A stretch of DNA of 64,000 nucleotides. Source: Fibrobacter succinogenes. GTDB taxonomy: Bacteria; Fibrobacterota; Fibrobacteria; Fibrobacterales; Fibrobacteraceae. Position 1 is the stretch's first letter, and the number at the start of each line of letters is the position of its first letter. Shown in pieces: positions 24,988 to 33,447 of the stretch. The position numbers and the translations under genes were made by a program. The notes below the pieces were generated by a model. That model worked only from the letters and a program-made list of their open reading frames with translations. It had not been told where the DNA came from and did no database searches. The stretch covers positions 186,001-250,000 of the forward strand of contig CACVQR010000004.1 of the NCBI GenBank assembly GCA_902756345.1, written 5' to 3'.

Positions 24988-27036
24988 ATGGACTTGAACA
25001 ACCTTCCCAAGATGGGTCCAAAGAGTCTCGAGGCCCTCAAGTCTGCGGGTATCATTTCGCTTGCCGATTTTCTATTCAACATTCCCCGCACCTACCTGGA
25101 CCAGACCAAGGTGACCGCCATCGGGAACCTGCACGTGGGCGACCGCGTGGTGGTGATCGGAAAGATTTTGCGCGGAGGGATTATTCGTGGGCGCGGCAGC
25201 CGCTATGTGGCAACCTTGGCCGACGGCACCGGTGAACTGACGCTTACGTTTTTTCAGGGCGCGCAGTACCAGAGCAAGCGCCTGAAACCGGGAACCCGCT
25301 GGCTTGCCACAGGCGTCGTTGGCGAATACCGCGGATTCCAGATGACGCACCCCGACATGCAGCCCATGGACGAAGACGAAGAGTTCTGCGGCCAGATTCT
25401 GCCGGTGTATTCCATGACCGAGGCGATGATCAAGGCCCGCATTACGCAAAGGGCGCTTCGCAACTGGTTCAGCGTGATTTTCCATTTCCCGGCGCTTACG
25501 CTTTCGGGAATTTGCCCGAGGGAGCTCACCGACTACCTGCATTACAAGCCGGTCATTGACGACTTGCGTATTCTGCACAAGCCCGCCGACTTCGATTCGA
25601 TTCGCAAGGCGAAGCGGGAGCTCAAGGTTTTGGAACTGCTCCCCTTCTGCTTACGCATGGTGAAGCGGCGCGAGAACCAGAAGGTTCGCGGGCACGAAAG
25701 GCAGATTGACTTGGGCCAGGTCATGCTCGCCAAGTCGCGCTTGCCGTTCAATTTGACCGGCGGGCAGGACGCGGCGCTGAACCGCATCATTGACGGCCTG
25801 AACGGCAAAAAGCAGTTCCACGCCTTATTGCAAGGCGATGTGGGCTGCGGCAAGACGGTGGTCGCCCTGCTCGCCATGCTGGCCGTGTGCGGCGCTGGCG
25901 AGCAATGCGCATTAATGGTGCCGACCGATATTCTGGCACGCCAGCACTTTAAGCAGATGAAACCGTTCTTTGAGGCCGCAGGAATGCGCATTCAACTTTT
26001 AGTTGGGGCGACCCCCGCCGCCGAGAAACGCCAGATTCTGGGTGAACTGCAAATGGGACTTTGCCAAGCGGTGATTGGCACGCATGCGCTGTTCTCGAAG
26101 GATGTGACTTTTGCCAAGCTCGGGTTCGTGATTATCGACGAACAGCACCGCTTTGGCGTAAACCAGCGCGAAGCACTGCTTTCGAAGGGCGAATACCCCG
26201 ACATGCTCGTGATGAGTGCGACCCCGATTCCCCGAAGCCTCGCCATGACCATGTACGGCGACTTGCAGGTGATTTCAATTAAAGAAAAGCCCGCAGGCCG
26301 AAAGCCCGTAAAGACGCGCCTTGTAAGCCCCGACAAGCGCGGCGACATGAAGAAATTCATTTGCAGCGAGGCGAAGGGCGGAAACTTGTGCTACTGGATT
26401 GTAAGCCGCGTCGGAAGCGACGACGAAGGCAACGCCCGCAGTGTCGAAGATGTGGTCAACGAACTCCGCGCCTTTGATTCCAGCGTCGTGGTAGAAGGCA
26501 TTCACGGTCAGATGGACGAAGAGCAGCGCGACGGCATTTTAAAGCGGTTCGCCGCCGGAGAGGTCCATATTCTTGTGGCCACAACCGTCATCGAAGTCGG
26601 CGTGAATGTGCCCGAAGCAAACATTATGGCTATCGATCAGCCGGACCGTTTCGGGCTTGCGCAACTGCACCAGTTGCGCGGACGCGTTGGCCGTGGCAAT
26701 CAGCAGGCCTGGTGCTTCTTGATGTTGCCCGATGGCGAAGCTGCCGAAAATTCGCTGGAACGCCTCACCCAATTCAGCCACACCGACGACGGCTTTGAAA
26801 TTGCAGAACTCGACTTACAGACTCGCGGCGCCGGCAATCTGGAAGGCAACGAACAGAGCGGCAGCTGGGTATTCCGCTGGTTCGACTGGATTGCCGACCA
26901 GGAACTCATTGCGCAAACCTTACAGATGGCAGAAAACATTCTAAAAGACAAAGACGCCTTCGATGAAGACGCCCGCGAAAAAATCCAGCTGTGGTATAGC
27001 GAAAAGAAATCCGCCAACGAAGACGGCGTGCATTAA
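24988..27036 (+). CDS. recG: ATP-dependent DNA helicase RecG
   Basis: A 682-residue superfamily-2 helicase that remodels stalled forks and Holliday junctions. The N-terminal wedge domain has an OB fold (about residues 45-130, VGDRVVVIGKILRGGIIRG, GELTLTFFQG). Helicase motifs: I LLQGDVGCGKTVVALLAM, Ia MVPTDILARQH, II DEQHRFGV (the normal RecG variant of DEAH), III MSATPIPRSLAMTMYGD, IV-VI ATTVIEVGVNVPEANIM and QLHQLRGRVGRG. The C-terminal RecG wedge-contact region is present (DLQTRGAGNLEGNEQSG). Length is typical. It starts 3 bases after the MCE gene without a good ribosome binding site of its own, consistent with translational coupling. Confidence 0.95.
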   Translation: MDLNNLPKMGPKSLEALKSAGIISLADFLFNIPRTYLDQTKVTAIGNLHVGDRVVVIGKILRGGIIRGRGSRYVATLADGTGELTLTFFQGAQYQSKRLKPGTRWLATGVVGEYRGFQMTHPDMQPMDEDEEFCGQILPVYSMTEAMIKARITQRALRNWFSVIFHFPALTLSGICPRELTDYLHYKPVIDDLRILHKPADFDSIRKAKRELKVLELLPFCLRMVKRRENQKVRGHERQIDLGQVMLAKSRLPFNLTGGQDAALNRIIDGLNGKKQFHALLQGDVGCGKTVVALLAMLAVCGAGEQCALMVPTDILARQHFKQMKPFFEAAGMRIQLLVGATPAAEKRQILGELQMGLCQAVIGTHALFSKDVTFAKLGFVIIDEQHRFGVNQREALLSKGEYPDMLVMSATPIPRSLAMTMYGDLQVISIKEKPAGRKPVKTRLVSPDKRGDMKKFICSEAKGGNLCYWIVSRVGSDDEGNARSVEDVVNELRAFDSSVVVEGIHGQMDEEQRDGILKRFAAGEVHILVATTVIEVGVNVPEANIMAIDQPDRFGLAQLHQLRGRVGRGNQQAWCFLMLPDGEAAENSLERLTQFSHTDDGFEIAELDLQTRGAGNLEGNEQSGSWVFRWFDWIADQELIAQTLQMAENILKDKDAFDEDAREKIQLWYSEKKSANEDGVH

Positions 27037-27037
27037 T

Positions 27038-27081
27038 TAGACGAGAGAACGGCACTTCGTGCCTACAGACGAAAGACGAAA
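27038..27081 (+). repeat. Dispersed GACGAAAGA-family repeat after recG
   Basis: GACGAGAGAACG, a small palindrome (GGCACTTCGTGCC) and CTACAGACGAAAGACGAAAG occur in the same order as the copy inside the RluA-family gene (7411-7460). The palindrome could act as a weak terminator for recG. Confidence 0.75.
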
Positions 27082-27092
27082 GGAATTTCGTA

Positions 27093-27398
27093 CTATTCTA
27101 GCATCGGGGCGACCGTCAAAATGACAAGCCCGACCAGCACCGCATTCAAGAAAAAGAACGAACGGCGCACAATCTTATAGAACAACGGCAACCAGTGGAA
27201 CACATGGTCGCTCGGCTGCACTAGTTCCTTGAAACCGAGGAATACGCTTATTGCACCCGTGACAATCATCATCATAGCGCCCACAAAGTAACCCTCGTTC
27301 CAAACGGCAACCGTAAGGATTGTTCCCATGAGCATGGCGATTACGCCAATGGTTGCCTCAATGCGCAGAATCAATTTACTCAGTTTTTCTTTATTCAA
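27093..27398 (-). CDS. Small integral membrane protein, unknown function
   Basis: A 101-residue protein with three predicted membrane helices: IEATIGVIAMLMGTILTVAVW, GAMMMIVTGAISVFLGF and FFLNAVLVGLVILTV. No recognised domain. TATATTTG at 27422-27429 (minus strand) lies about 23 bases before the ATG. It is convergent with recG and stands alone between recG and rnpB. Confidence 0.65.
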   Translation of the reverse strand: MNKEKLSKLILRIEATIGVIAMLMGTILTVAVWNEGYFVGAMMMIVTGAISVFLGFKELVQPSDHVFHWLPLFYKIVRRSFFFLNAVLVGLVILTVAPMLE

Positions 27399-27421
27399 AA
27401 TATTTCCCGTACGTTATAATG

Positions 27422-27429
27422 CAAATATA
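27422..27429 (-). promoter_or_regulatory. Putative -7 promoter element TATATTTG
   Basis: Exact TAnnTTTG match on the minus strand (plus-strand CAAATATA), 23 bases before the ATG of the small membrane protein. Confidence 0.5.
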
Positions 27430-27487
27430 AGATAAAATACAACGAGCGCTTTCGCGATTGTTGTATTTTTGCAATGGGAAAGGAGGG

Positions 27488-27513
27488 TTTTAGGGAGGGC
27501 GGAGCCTTCCCTA
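27488..27513. repeat. Dispersed palindrome TTTTAGGG..GCGGAGCC..CCCTA
   Basis: TTTTAGGGAGGGCGGAGCC then TTCCCTA; a related copy is at about 34966-34990 in the opposite orientation (TTTTAGGGGCGGAGCCCCTA). It lies just beyond the rnpB 3' hairpin. Confidence 0.65.
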
Positions 27514-27519
27514 GTCGGA

Positions 27520-27548
27520 GAAGGCCTCTGCGTTAAGCAGAGGCCTTC
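27520..27548 (-). terminator. rnpB: Hairpin at the 3' end of rnpB
   Basis: A 12-bp perfect stem GAAGGCCTCTGC / GCAGAGGCCTTC has a 5-base loop and starts 6 bases beyond the end of helix P1 of RNase P RNA. No U-run follows, so it may be a processing or weak termination hairpin. Confidence 0.6.
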
Positions 27549-27553
27549 ATAAA

Positions 27554-27917
<364 letters not shown>

Positions 27918-27921
27918 ACCC

Positions 27922-27929
27922 CAAATATA
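27922..27929 (-). promoter_or_regulatory. Putative -7 promoter element TATATTTG for rnpB
   Basis: Exact TAnnTTTG match on the minus strand, 5 bases before the proposed +1 of rnpB. It is squeezed between the esterase terminator and the rnpB body. Confidence 0.55.
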
Positions 27930-27930
27930 G

Positions 27931-27962
27931 AAAAACGCCCCCCGAAATGAAAGGGCGCTTTA
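27931..27962 (-). terminator. Terminator of the esterase gene
   Basis: On the minus strand GGGCG pairs with CGCCC around a loop and is followed by a T5 run, 24-55 bases after the esterase stop codon. It separates that gene from rnpB. Confidence 0.6.
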
Positions 27963-27985
27963 AAAAGTTTGAAATTTGACGTTTT

Positions 27986-29323
27986 TTAGCGAGAAATACC
28001 GAATTGGATGGCACGTTCACCCTTTACGCGCAGCACATACACACCGCGTTCAAGGTCGGCAAAATCCACCGTTTCTCCTGCAGAAACCACGCCGTTTTTC
28101 ACCATACGGCCACGCAAATCCGTCACGGCGTAAGCGAGATTGCTACCCTTCGACACCGTAAAGCTCATGTTGTTTTCACCCATACGGAGTGCAGACGGCT
28201 TAACCAAAGCCACCACAATACGGTCGGCGCTTGCAGGTTTCTGGGTCAAGTCATAAAGGAAGTCAAAGACTTTCTTTTGTACCTTCACGTCATAATCTTC
28301 GTAATCATAAAATTCATGGGGTTGGCCATCGACAAAGTAGGTGTCATGTTCCACGTTGTTTGCCGTAAGCACCGAGTCAATCACATAGCTACCGTAAAGG
28401 GTCGGAGTCGCCACATGGAATGCAAGCGCGCCAACCGATGCCGCAGTCGCAGGCATCAAGTTTTCAAGAACGGCGGCAATGTTACTCAGCGGGCGTCCAG
28501 TCTTCCAGACGACCGTACTGTCGGCTTTACCATGAACCAAGAGAACCGGCTTTTTCACGTCTTCGATAATTTTTGGATCATGCACAGCGCCCCACAAGGC
28601 CGCCACGGCATTCGCCTGAGAACCATAGCCCTGCACACCATAAGCATCGAGTCCGCCCAAATCCGGAGCATTCTTTGCTGCCGGCGGAATTTCGGATTCC
28701 TTGTCCATGTAAATGTTTTCGAGCGAAAGGATTGCGCCTGCGCTATTGCCAATCAGGTAAATGCGATTCGGGTCAATGCCCAATTCGTCGGCGTTCGACC
28801 TAACGTAACGGACTGCGGCACGGATATCCTGGATTCCACGATACACCGTTCTCGAGAAATCGAGGCTATCGATAGTGAGCGCCTTGTCCTTGATGACAGC
28901 CGTAATCCCCAGGCGATACTCCACCGCCGCAGTCACAAAACCACGGGCTGCCAGAGAGTCGCAATAAGTCACCGTGTGCTGGTCATAATCGTTCTTGGAG
29001 CCTGCCGCAAAGGCACCGCCATGCATCACCAAAACAGCCGGGCGTTTCTTTTCAGTATCGTTTTTCGGCTGATAAATATCCATCTTCAAACTGACTTCCT
29101 TAAGGTCAGTCTCGTTATCAAACAGGTAGACAGGCATGCCATCGTTCAAAACGGCATACGTAATAATCGCAGTCGAGATGGAATTGAGTGTCTTGAGGTG
29201 TTTTACGTTAGAGGCATAAATGACATCTCTCTTGACCGAGACGTCAAACATGCGGTCTTTGTAACGTTCTGCGGCACCGGCAAAGGCTACCGCGCTGGCT
29301 AAGAAAAGGGCAATCTTCTTCAT
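27986..29323 (-). CDS. Secreted alpha/beta-hydrolase (carbohydrate-esterase-like) with C-terminal sorting-like domain
   Basis: A 445-residue exported protein with a signal peptide (MKKIALFLASAVAFAGAAE). The hydrolase core shows the oxyanion loop MHGGAFAAGS and the nucleophile elbow GNSAG (Ser near 190); the acid and His are probably in LLVHGKADSTVVW and DGQPHEFYDY. This is the BD-FAE/carboxylesterase-like alpha/beta fold, seen in hemicellulose and pectin esterases. The last 80 residues (VVALVKPSALRM ... YAVTDLRGRMVKNG ... GVYVLRVKGERAIQFGISR) look like the beta-sandwich tail on many Fibrobacter secreted enzymes and resemble type IX sorting domains. The ribosome binding site AAGGAG and a TATATTTG element lie upstream. 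Substrate is not proven. Confidence 0.78.
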   Translation of the reverse strand: MKKIALFLASAVAFAGAAERYKDRMFDVSVKRDVIYASNVKHLKTLNSISTAIITYAVLNDGMPVYLFDNETDLKEVSLKMDIYQPKNDTEKKRPAVLVMHGGAFAAGSKNDYDQHTVTYCDSLAARGFVTAAVEYRLGITAVIKDKALTIDSLDFSRTVYRGIQDIRAAVRYVRSNADELGIDPNRIYLIGNSAGAILSLENIYMDKESEIPPAAKNAPDLGGLDAYGVQGYGSQANAVAALWGAVHDPKIIEDVKKPVLLVHGKADSTVVWKTGRPLSNIAAVLENLMPATAASVGALAFHVATPTLYGSYVIDSVLTANNVEHDTYFVDGQPHEFYDYEDYDVKVQKKVFDFLYDLTQKPASADRIVVALVKPSALRMGENNMSFTVSKGSNLAYAVTDLRGRMVKNGVVSAGETVDFADLERGVYVLRVKGERAIQFGISR

Positions 29324-29340
29324 ATAATCTCCTTACACGC

Positions 29341-29348
29341 CAAATATA
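29341..29348 (-). promoter_or_regulatory. Putative -7 promoter element TATATTTG for the esterase
   Basis: Exact TAnnTTTG on the minus strand; the leader to the ATG at 29323 would be about 12-15 bases and contains AAGGAG. Confidence 0.5.
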
Positions 29349-29382
29349 GCTAAAGGAGATAATTTTGTCTGCAATCGTACAA

Positions 29383-29700
29383 TTAAGGATTCGGTTTATT
29401 TTCCGACGCCTTTTTAGCCTCCAGTTCCTTTTGCTTGCGCAAAATTTGCTCGCGGGCAAGTTCAGCCTTTGTCTTCTTTTCTGCGAACAAGTTATCCAAA
29501 GCGGATACGGCCTTGCCGTCGGCATCTTTCGCGCGGGAATTAAAAAACAGCGCCAGCAAGAAGAAAACAACCAGGTAGCAAGCTACCGCCGACAAGAGCG
29601 CCACGATTTCGGAACCCGAGGCCGCCTCTACCTTGAGGTAGAGGACAATCGACAGCGGGATTGCAAGCATGAACAGGAAAGCCGGGAGTTTTTCTTTCAT
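29383..29700 (-). CDS. Small two-helix membrane protein with charged coiled-coil tail
   Basis: 105 residues. Two hydrophobic helices (FLFMLAIPLSIVLYLKV and VALLSAVACYLVVFFLLALFF) are followed by a cytoplasmic-type Lys/Glu/Ala-rich tail (FAEKKTKAELAREQILRKQK) ending SENKPNP. No known domain. It starts 18 bases after the stop of the pectate-lyase-like gene on the same strand, so it may be the last gene of that operon. Confidence 0.6.
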   Translation of the reverse strand: MKEKLPAFLFMLAIPLSIVLYLKVEAASGSEIVALLSAVACYLVVFFLLALFFNSRAKDADGKAVSALDNLFAEKKTKAELAREQILRKQKELEAKKASENKPNP

Positions 29701-29718
29701 GACCGCTAAAGTAGAAAA

Positions 29719-31407
29719 TTACTGGGCACCGCTTTGCTTCTTGACTCTTAAAGCAAGCTCTGCATCGGCGGAATCAGCCGTATACTTGTAGTCGGGCTTG
29801 TAGCCGCGAGCATCGGTAATGAAATCTTCGCCGCCGGCGGTATGCCAGTTGGATTCCATGTCGGCAAAGCCCACCGTAGAATCCACCGGAGCACCGTCTT
29901 CGTAATACCAGCGGTATAACGTCAAAGGCATTTCGTTATTGAAGATGTTCTTTTCTATCAGGCAGGTAGCGGAATCTGAACATACCACGCCCGACAAATC
30001 TAAAGAGTAGAAGAAGTTGTTGTAGGCATGAAGTTTGCCTCCATGAGCAAGAATTCCGTCGCGAGAGAGCCCCTCGAAGTAATTGTGATGCATTGTCAGG
30101 CTTTGGGCCGTATCCATAATGATATCGCCGGCAAGTCCGAACAGCACTCCCGTCTGAGCATTTTCAAAACGAGACCAAGAAATCGTGACATTATGCGAGC
30201 AGCGCTTCACATCGAATTCCACCAGCGGGTATTCCTCGAAGGTGCAATGGTCCACCCACACATGATGCGTACGGTTATGGATTGAAAGGGCGCGGCGAGA
30301 GGTCGTATCTTGCGCTGTAATAGACGGCGCCGTAAAGGTCAGATTTTCAAAGATCAAGTTGCTTGAAGCATCGGTAAGCACACCCATGCCCGAAATGCGG
30401 ATATCGCGACCGCGGCCATCGAATGTCTTGTCGGACTTCAAACGGAGCGGAGCCTGCAGGTTATAAGTGCCATCTTTTTCGAAAAGCACCCATACCGGGC
30501 CTTCCTTGTAAGCACATTCACGGAGCGACCCCGGTGCAATCACCGCCGTCGTTGACGCCGAATCCGTACTGGTCGTGTCTTCGACAATAATGTAGTCTTC
30601 GGTTGTGGTCACAATACAGACTTCGCCCTTCTGCTTGCTGATATTACCCGCAGAATCGGTAACGCCCGCAGCACCGAGCACGCCTACAGCATAGCCGTCG
30701 GCCAACTTAATCAAGGCATCGTGTTCGTTCCAGTCGGCATCGGGATATTCACTTGCAGCCGTTTCCTTAGGCTTGACCACATTAATGCTTGAAGTGGAAT
30801 CAGAGCAGTCTACATACAAGGTATCGCCCGTCGTCGACTGCACCTTGGCCGAATAAACCTCTTGCGGGTCGCCGATTTGCACGTCAAAATCGCCCACCGG
30901 GAGCGAGTCAATCACAAAATGCCCCGTACTGTCCGGAATCACGTAGCGGTCAAGGCCCGCAATACGGACCACCGGCATCGAATCACCGAGCATCACGTAG
31001 CCTTCAATCGAAGAAAGTTCGCCGAGCTTGACCGTATCGATTCTAGCGGCCGACTTTTTCTCCAAGTCTACGCTGCGGATGGCGCCTGTTGCCACTGTTC
31101 CATCGACATGGCGAGCCTCCACCGTGTAAGAACCCGGTTCCATCGGAATCTTGACAAAACCCGAATCATTCGTTTCGAGCCAAGGCACCACGCGGTTGCC
31201 TTCGGGTAAAAAACCTTCCGGGAGCGCACGCACACGGCTATAAGCGGCTGGCTTACCGCTTGCCAACTGAATCTGCAACGCGATCGTCGATTCGGCTTCG
31301 GTACCGCCCGCGACATCGCGACGTTCAGAGCAGCCCACAAAGCTACTGCAAAGCATTCCCGCCACCACGGGAGCTAGAACTGCATATAAAGATTTTCTCT
31401 TAAGCAT
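29719..31407 (-). CDS. Pectate-lyase-like (PL1-type) lipoprotein
   Basis: A 562-residue protein from the ATG at 31405-31407, which overlaps the end of the TIGR02147 gene by 8 bases; the upstream in-frame start would cut deep into that gene. The lipobox SSFVGC predicts a lipid anchor at Cys 26. Residues about 45-190 carry carboxypeptidase-regulatory-like beta-sandwich repeats (GSYTVEARHVDGTV; VIDSLPVGDFDVQI). Residues about 280-540 match the PL1 beta-helix order: RDIRISGMGVL, HHVWVDHCTF, FDVKRCSHNVTISWSRF, LTMHHNYF and KLHAYNNFF. Calcium-site Asp residues (VWVDH, FDVKR) are kept, but the usual catalytic 'RxPRxR' before the last strand reads SRDGILAHGG, so activity may be lost (alignment by eye). 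Confidence 0.72.
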   Translation of the reverse strand: MLKRKSLYAVLAPVVAGMLCSSFVGCSERRDVAGGTEAESTIALQIQLASGKPAAYSRVRALPEGFLPEGNRVVPWLETNDSGFVKIPMEPGSYTVEARHVDGTVATGAIRSVDLEKKSAARIDTVKLGELSSIEGYVMLGDSMPVVRIAGLDRYVIPDSTGHFVIDSLPVGDFDVQIGDPQEVYSAKVQSTTGDTLYVDCSDSTSSINVVKPKETAASEYPDADWNEHDALIKLADGYAVGVLGAAGVTDSAGNISKQKGEVCIVTTTEDYIIVEDTTSTDSASTTAVIAPGSLRECAYKEGPVWVLFEKDGTYNLQAPLRLKSDKTFDGRGRDIRISGMGVLTDASSNLIFENLTFTAPSITAQDTTSRRALSIHNRTHHVWVDHCTFEEYPLVEFDVKRCSHNVTISWSRFENAQTGVLFGLAGDIIMDTAQSLTMHHNYFEGLSRDGILAHGGKLHAYNNFFYSLDLSGVVCSDSATCLIEKNIFNNEMPLTLYRWYYEDGAPVDSTVGFADMESNWHTAGGEDFITDARGYKPDYKYTADSADAELALRVKKQSGAQ

Positions 31408-32344
31408 TGTCCGCACCCCCTTCGGCATTTTCACCGGCGATATCATCACCGGCAACTTCTAATTCGTCGCCGTTCGTCATTTCCATACCGCGAATACGGC
31501 GCTTGCGCCCGCGGCGCTGCGGAGGCGGATACGGGTCCGAAAGCGGAAACAGCTGCATGCCGAGCTGGAACACTCGATTAGGCTTTGCGCACTGCCCCAC
31601 CTTCGCGAGAATTTCACGGCGAAAACGGCGCACCATTTCTACCAATTCCTTATAGGTGTCCTCGTCACAGGCAAACGCAAGCGTCGACAGGTTTCGTTCA
31701 TTTCTGTCGAAGCGGTCCATGGCGTCTTGCGCCACATTCAAGTTCTGCTGGATGTAAGAGTTGACCGCCGTACTGAAAGATTCAGACCCGCTCGAAATCA
31801 GGCCCTGCGTCTGTTCGTAAAAGCCCGTCGCCTCGTTTTTCTTGATCATCGAAAGGCGTTCCAGCAGCGCAATCGAAGACTTAACCTGCGAGGCCGTAAT
31901 CGGCGGACGCACCATCAAGCCGAGCGCCGCGTCATCGCCCACATACGGGTAAAAGGTCACCAATTCGCGAATCACCGCATGGTACCAGTGGTCAAAGTAT
32001 TCGAACTGGTCCTTAGCCACATTTTCGACCTTGCATTCCTTGGTGGCCACCAGCTTTTCCAGGTACTGACGGCTTTCGGAATGGTTCTTAGCCTGGTTGA
32101 ACGCCACCATGTCGGCAAAGTAGGCCTTTTCGCGGTCATCATTGCAAAAGATATCGGCAAACACCGAAACCAGACGGCTGGTCAGGTTACGCTTGCCCTG
32201 CAGAATCTTGTTGAACATCGACGCATCGAACCCGGCACGGTCGGCAATATAGCGGTGGCTAAAACGCCAATCGCCCTTATGGCGCTCTTCATAGGCGTCA
32301 CGCAAAAATTCGCGGTAGTTCAAGTATTCAAAAAGATTCACCAT
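31400..32344 (-). CDS. TIGR02147-family (DUF4423-like) putative regulator
   Basis: A 314-residue protein. The N-terminus (NLFEYLNYREFLRDAYEERH) and helix-turn-helix-like segment (YIADRAGFDASMFNKILQGKRNLT, residues 32-55) are typical of the TIGR02147/DUF4423 family, first described as Fibrobacter paralogs and also common in myxobacteria. The middle (RELVTFYPYVGDDAALGLMV; ERLSMIKKNEATGFYEQT) is a helical effector-like region; the Arg-rich then acidic tail is probably disordered. Its stop overlaps the start of the pectate-lyase-like lipoprotein by 8 bases, so the two are translationally coupled. Three stem-loops fill the 124-base gap upstream. A role in controlling its own operon is inference. 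Confidence 0.8.
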   Translation of the reverse strand: MVNLFEYLNYREFLRDAYEERHKGDWRFSHRYIADRAGFDASMFNKILQGKRNLTSRLVSVFADIFCNDDREKAYFADMVAFNQAKNHSESRQYLEKLVATKECKVENVAKDQFEYFDHWYHAVIRELVTFYPYVGDDAALGLMVRPPITASQVKSSIALLERLSMIKKNEATGFYEQTQGLISSGSESFSTAVNSYIQQNLNVAQDAMDRFDRNERNLSTLAFACDEDTYKELVEMVRRFRREILAKVGQCAKPNRVFQLGMQLFPLSDPYPPPQRRGRKRRIRGMEMTNGDELEVAGDDIAGENAEGGADNA

Positions 32345-32357
32345 ATTAAAAATCCAT

Positions 32358-32388
32358 AAAAAAAACCGAGCGCAAATTGCTCCCGGTT
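32358..32388 (-). terminator. Hairpin plus T8 directly upstream of the TIGR02147 gene
   Basis: On the minus strand AACCGGGAGC pairs with GCGCTCGGTT (one mismatch, one wobble) and is followed by T8. It ends only 14 bases before the TIGR02147 ATG, so it either ends the dCMP-deaminase transcript or works as an attenuator. Confidence 0.65.
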
Positions 32389-32408
32389 ATCAATATAATA
32401 AATATTTC

Positions 32409-32461
32409 GCCTAAAAGTCTACATTTAGGCAAAAATTTATGTCCACACTTTTGAAAGTGTG
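32409..32461 (-). other. Two perfect stem-loops between dCMP deaminase and the TIGR02147 gene
   Basis: GCCTAAA-8-TTTAGGC (32409-32430) and CACACTTT-2-AAAGTGTG (32444-32461) are perfect 7- and 8-bp inverted repeats. They could be an operator pair or RNA hairpins; with the next hairpin they make three in 104 bases. Confidence 0.55.
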
Positions 32462-32468
32462 ATAAAAA

Positions 32469-33029
32469 CTACTTGTTCGGTTTCGAAACCACCGGGCGAA
32501 TGCGCTTACCGCACAGCGTCACGATAATTCCCGCCTGCGCAAACATGTAGTAAGCCGTATCGCGGCTGTTGTTCAGCGTGGACTTCGGGTCGTAATCGTC
32601 CTTGGTCACGAACACTTCGGCAACGCCCGAAAGGCTCACATCCAGGGCGCAGCGTTCGCACGGGAACCCGATCACGTAGAGCTTGGAGCCGGGAGGAACC
32701 TTGCCGCGGGCATAGTGCAAAGCGTTGATTTCGGCGTGAACCATGAACGGGTACTTGTTCGCCTCGAACTCGTGGTGGCTCAAGAGCTCGCCCGAATCGG
32801 CATCCAGCAAATCGTACGCCAGCAGTTGCTTTTCGCGGGTGTACGGCACCGTCTCGTCGTCGAAACCAGCCGGAGCGCCATTGTAGCCTGTGCTGATCAC
32901 GCGACCGTCGGCACTCACCAGCACCGCCCCCATCTGGGTATTCTGGTCTTTAGAAAGGCGCGCCTGCGCGCACATCATCTGGGTATAGACTTCGTCACGA
33001 AGCTTGCTGCGAGATTGAGAATTGTTCAT
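32469..33029 (-). CDS. Deoxycytidylate (dCMP) deaminase family protein
   Basis: A 186-residue protein from ATG 33029 (MNNSQSRSKLRDEVYTQMM). The longer frame upstream reads through a repeat and is rejected. The zinc site of the cytidine/dCMP deaminase fold is visible: VHAEINAL supplies His and the catalytic Glu, and PCERCAL the two Cys ligands. The substrate loop GYNGAPAGFDDE is typical of ComEB/dCMP deaminases, which convert dCMP to dUMP for thymidylate synthesis. TACTATATTAT sits about 12 bases before the ATG. It lies between ilvC and the TIGR02147 gene on the same strand, separated from both by terminators. Confidence 0.85.
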   Translation of the reverse strand: MNNSQSRSKLRDEVYTQMMCAQARLSKDQNTQMGAVLVSADGRVISTGYNGAPAGFDDETVPYTREKQLLAYDLLDADSGELLSHHEFEANKYPFMVHAEINALHYARGKVPPGSKLYVIGFPCERCALDVSLSGVAEVFVTKDDYDPKSTLNNSRDTAYYMFAQAGIIVTLCGKRIRPVVSKPNK

Positions 33030-33044
33030 GTGGGATAATATAGT

Positions 33045-33095
33045 AAGAGTAGACTGTAGGAAGTAGACAGTAGACAGTGGTTTGCAGGCTATTGA
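33045..33095 (+). repeat. Dispersed repeat, GTAGACAGT family
   Basis: AGTAGACTGTAGGAAGTAGACAG followed by TAGACAGTGGTTTG is the inverted counterpart of 7157-7199. The extended frame of the dCMP-deaminase ORF passes through it. Confidence 0.75.
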
Positions 33096-33109
33096 AAGTT
33101 CGAATACAG

Positions 33110-33142
33110 AAAAAGCCCGCCGCATCACTGCGACAGGCTTTT
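33110..33142 (-). terminator. Terminator downstream of ilvC
   Basis: On the minus strand AAAAGCC...GGCTTTT with an inner CGC/GCG pair runs into T5. It lies 127 bases beyond the end of the ilvC frame remnant. A separate palindrome CCGTAC-AACTA-GTACGG sits at 33221-33236. Confidence 0.75.
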
Positions 33143-33268
33143 GAAAATGTTCACTACAACCAGTTATACTTCTTTCCGAAAGTCGTATAAGCGAGTATAG
33201 CGAGGCCGCAGACCCCGAAGCCGTACAACTAGTACGGCGAGTGGGTCGAGAACGAAGCTAGACGAAGC

Positions 33269-33447
33269 TTAGACGACGCGGGTCATGCCGCTCATGCGTT
33301 CACGCAGCCACGCTCCGACTTCTTCCACCGGATGCTGACGGATGTTCTTGTTCACCTTGATGAGTTCTTCGTTATCCACAGCGGTGGTCTTGCCTTCGCC
33401 GTAGATAGCGCCGATGTCGTCCTTCTTCACTTCGTTCTTCATGAGGC
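33269..33447 (-). pseudogene. ilvC: Detached C-terminal part of ilvC (other frame)
   Basis: In the frame shifted relative to ilvC this reads [18 protein letters not shown], then VDNEELIKVNKNIRQHP, ending RMSGMTRVV and TAA. It matches the C-terminal end of E. coli-type IlvC ('FMAELQPGDLGKAI...VDNGQLRDVNEAIRSH...MTDMKRI'). It has no ribosome binding site of its own, so it is the lost tail of the gene upstream, not a separate protein. Confidence 0.8.

Noticed and set aside
28004-29302. 432-codon plus-strand frame opposite the secreted esterase
   Set aside because: Antisense shadow of a gene with clear alpha/beta-hydrolase motifs; its own translation has no recognisable motif.
33030-33128. N-terminal extension of the dCMP deaminase
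   Set aside because: The extra codons are read from a dispersed repeat and the promoter region; the family begins at the Met at 33029.
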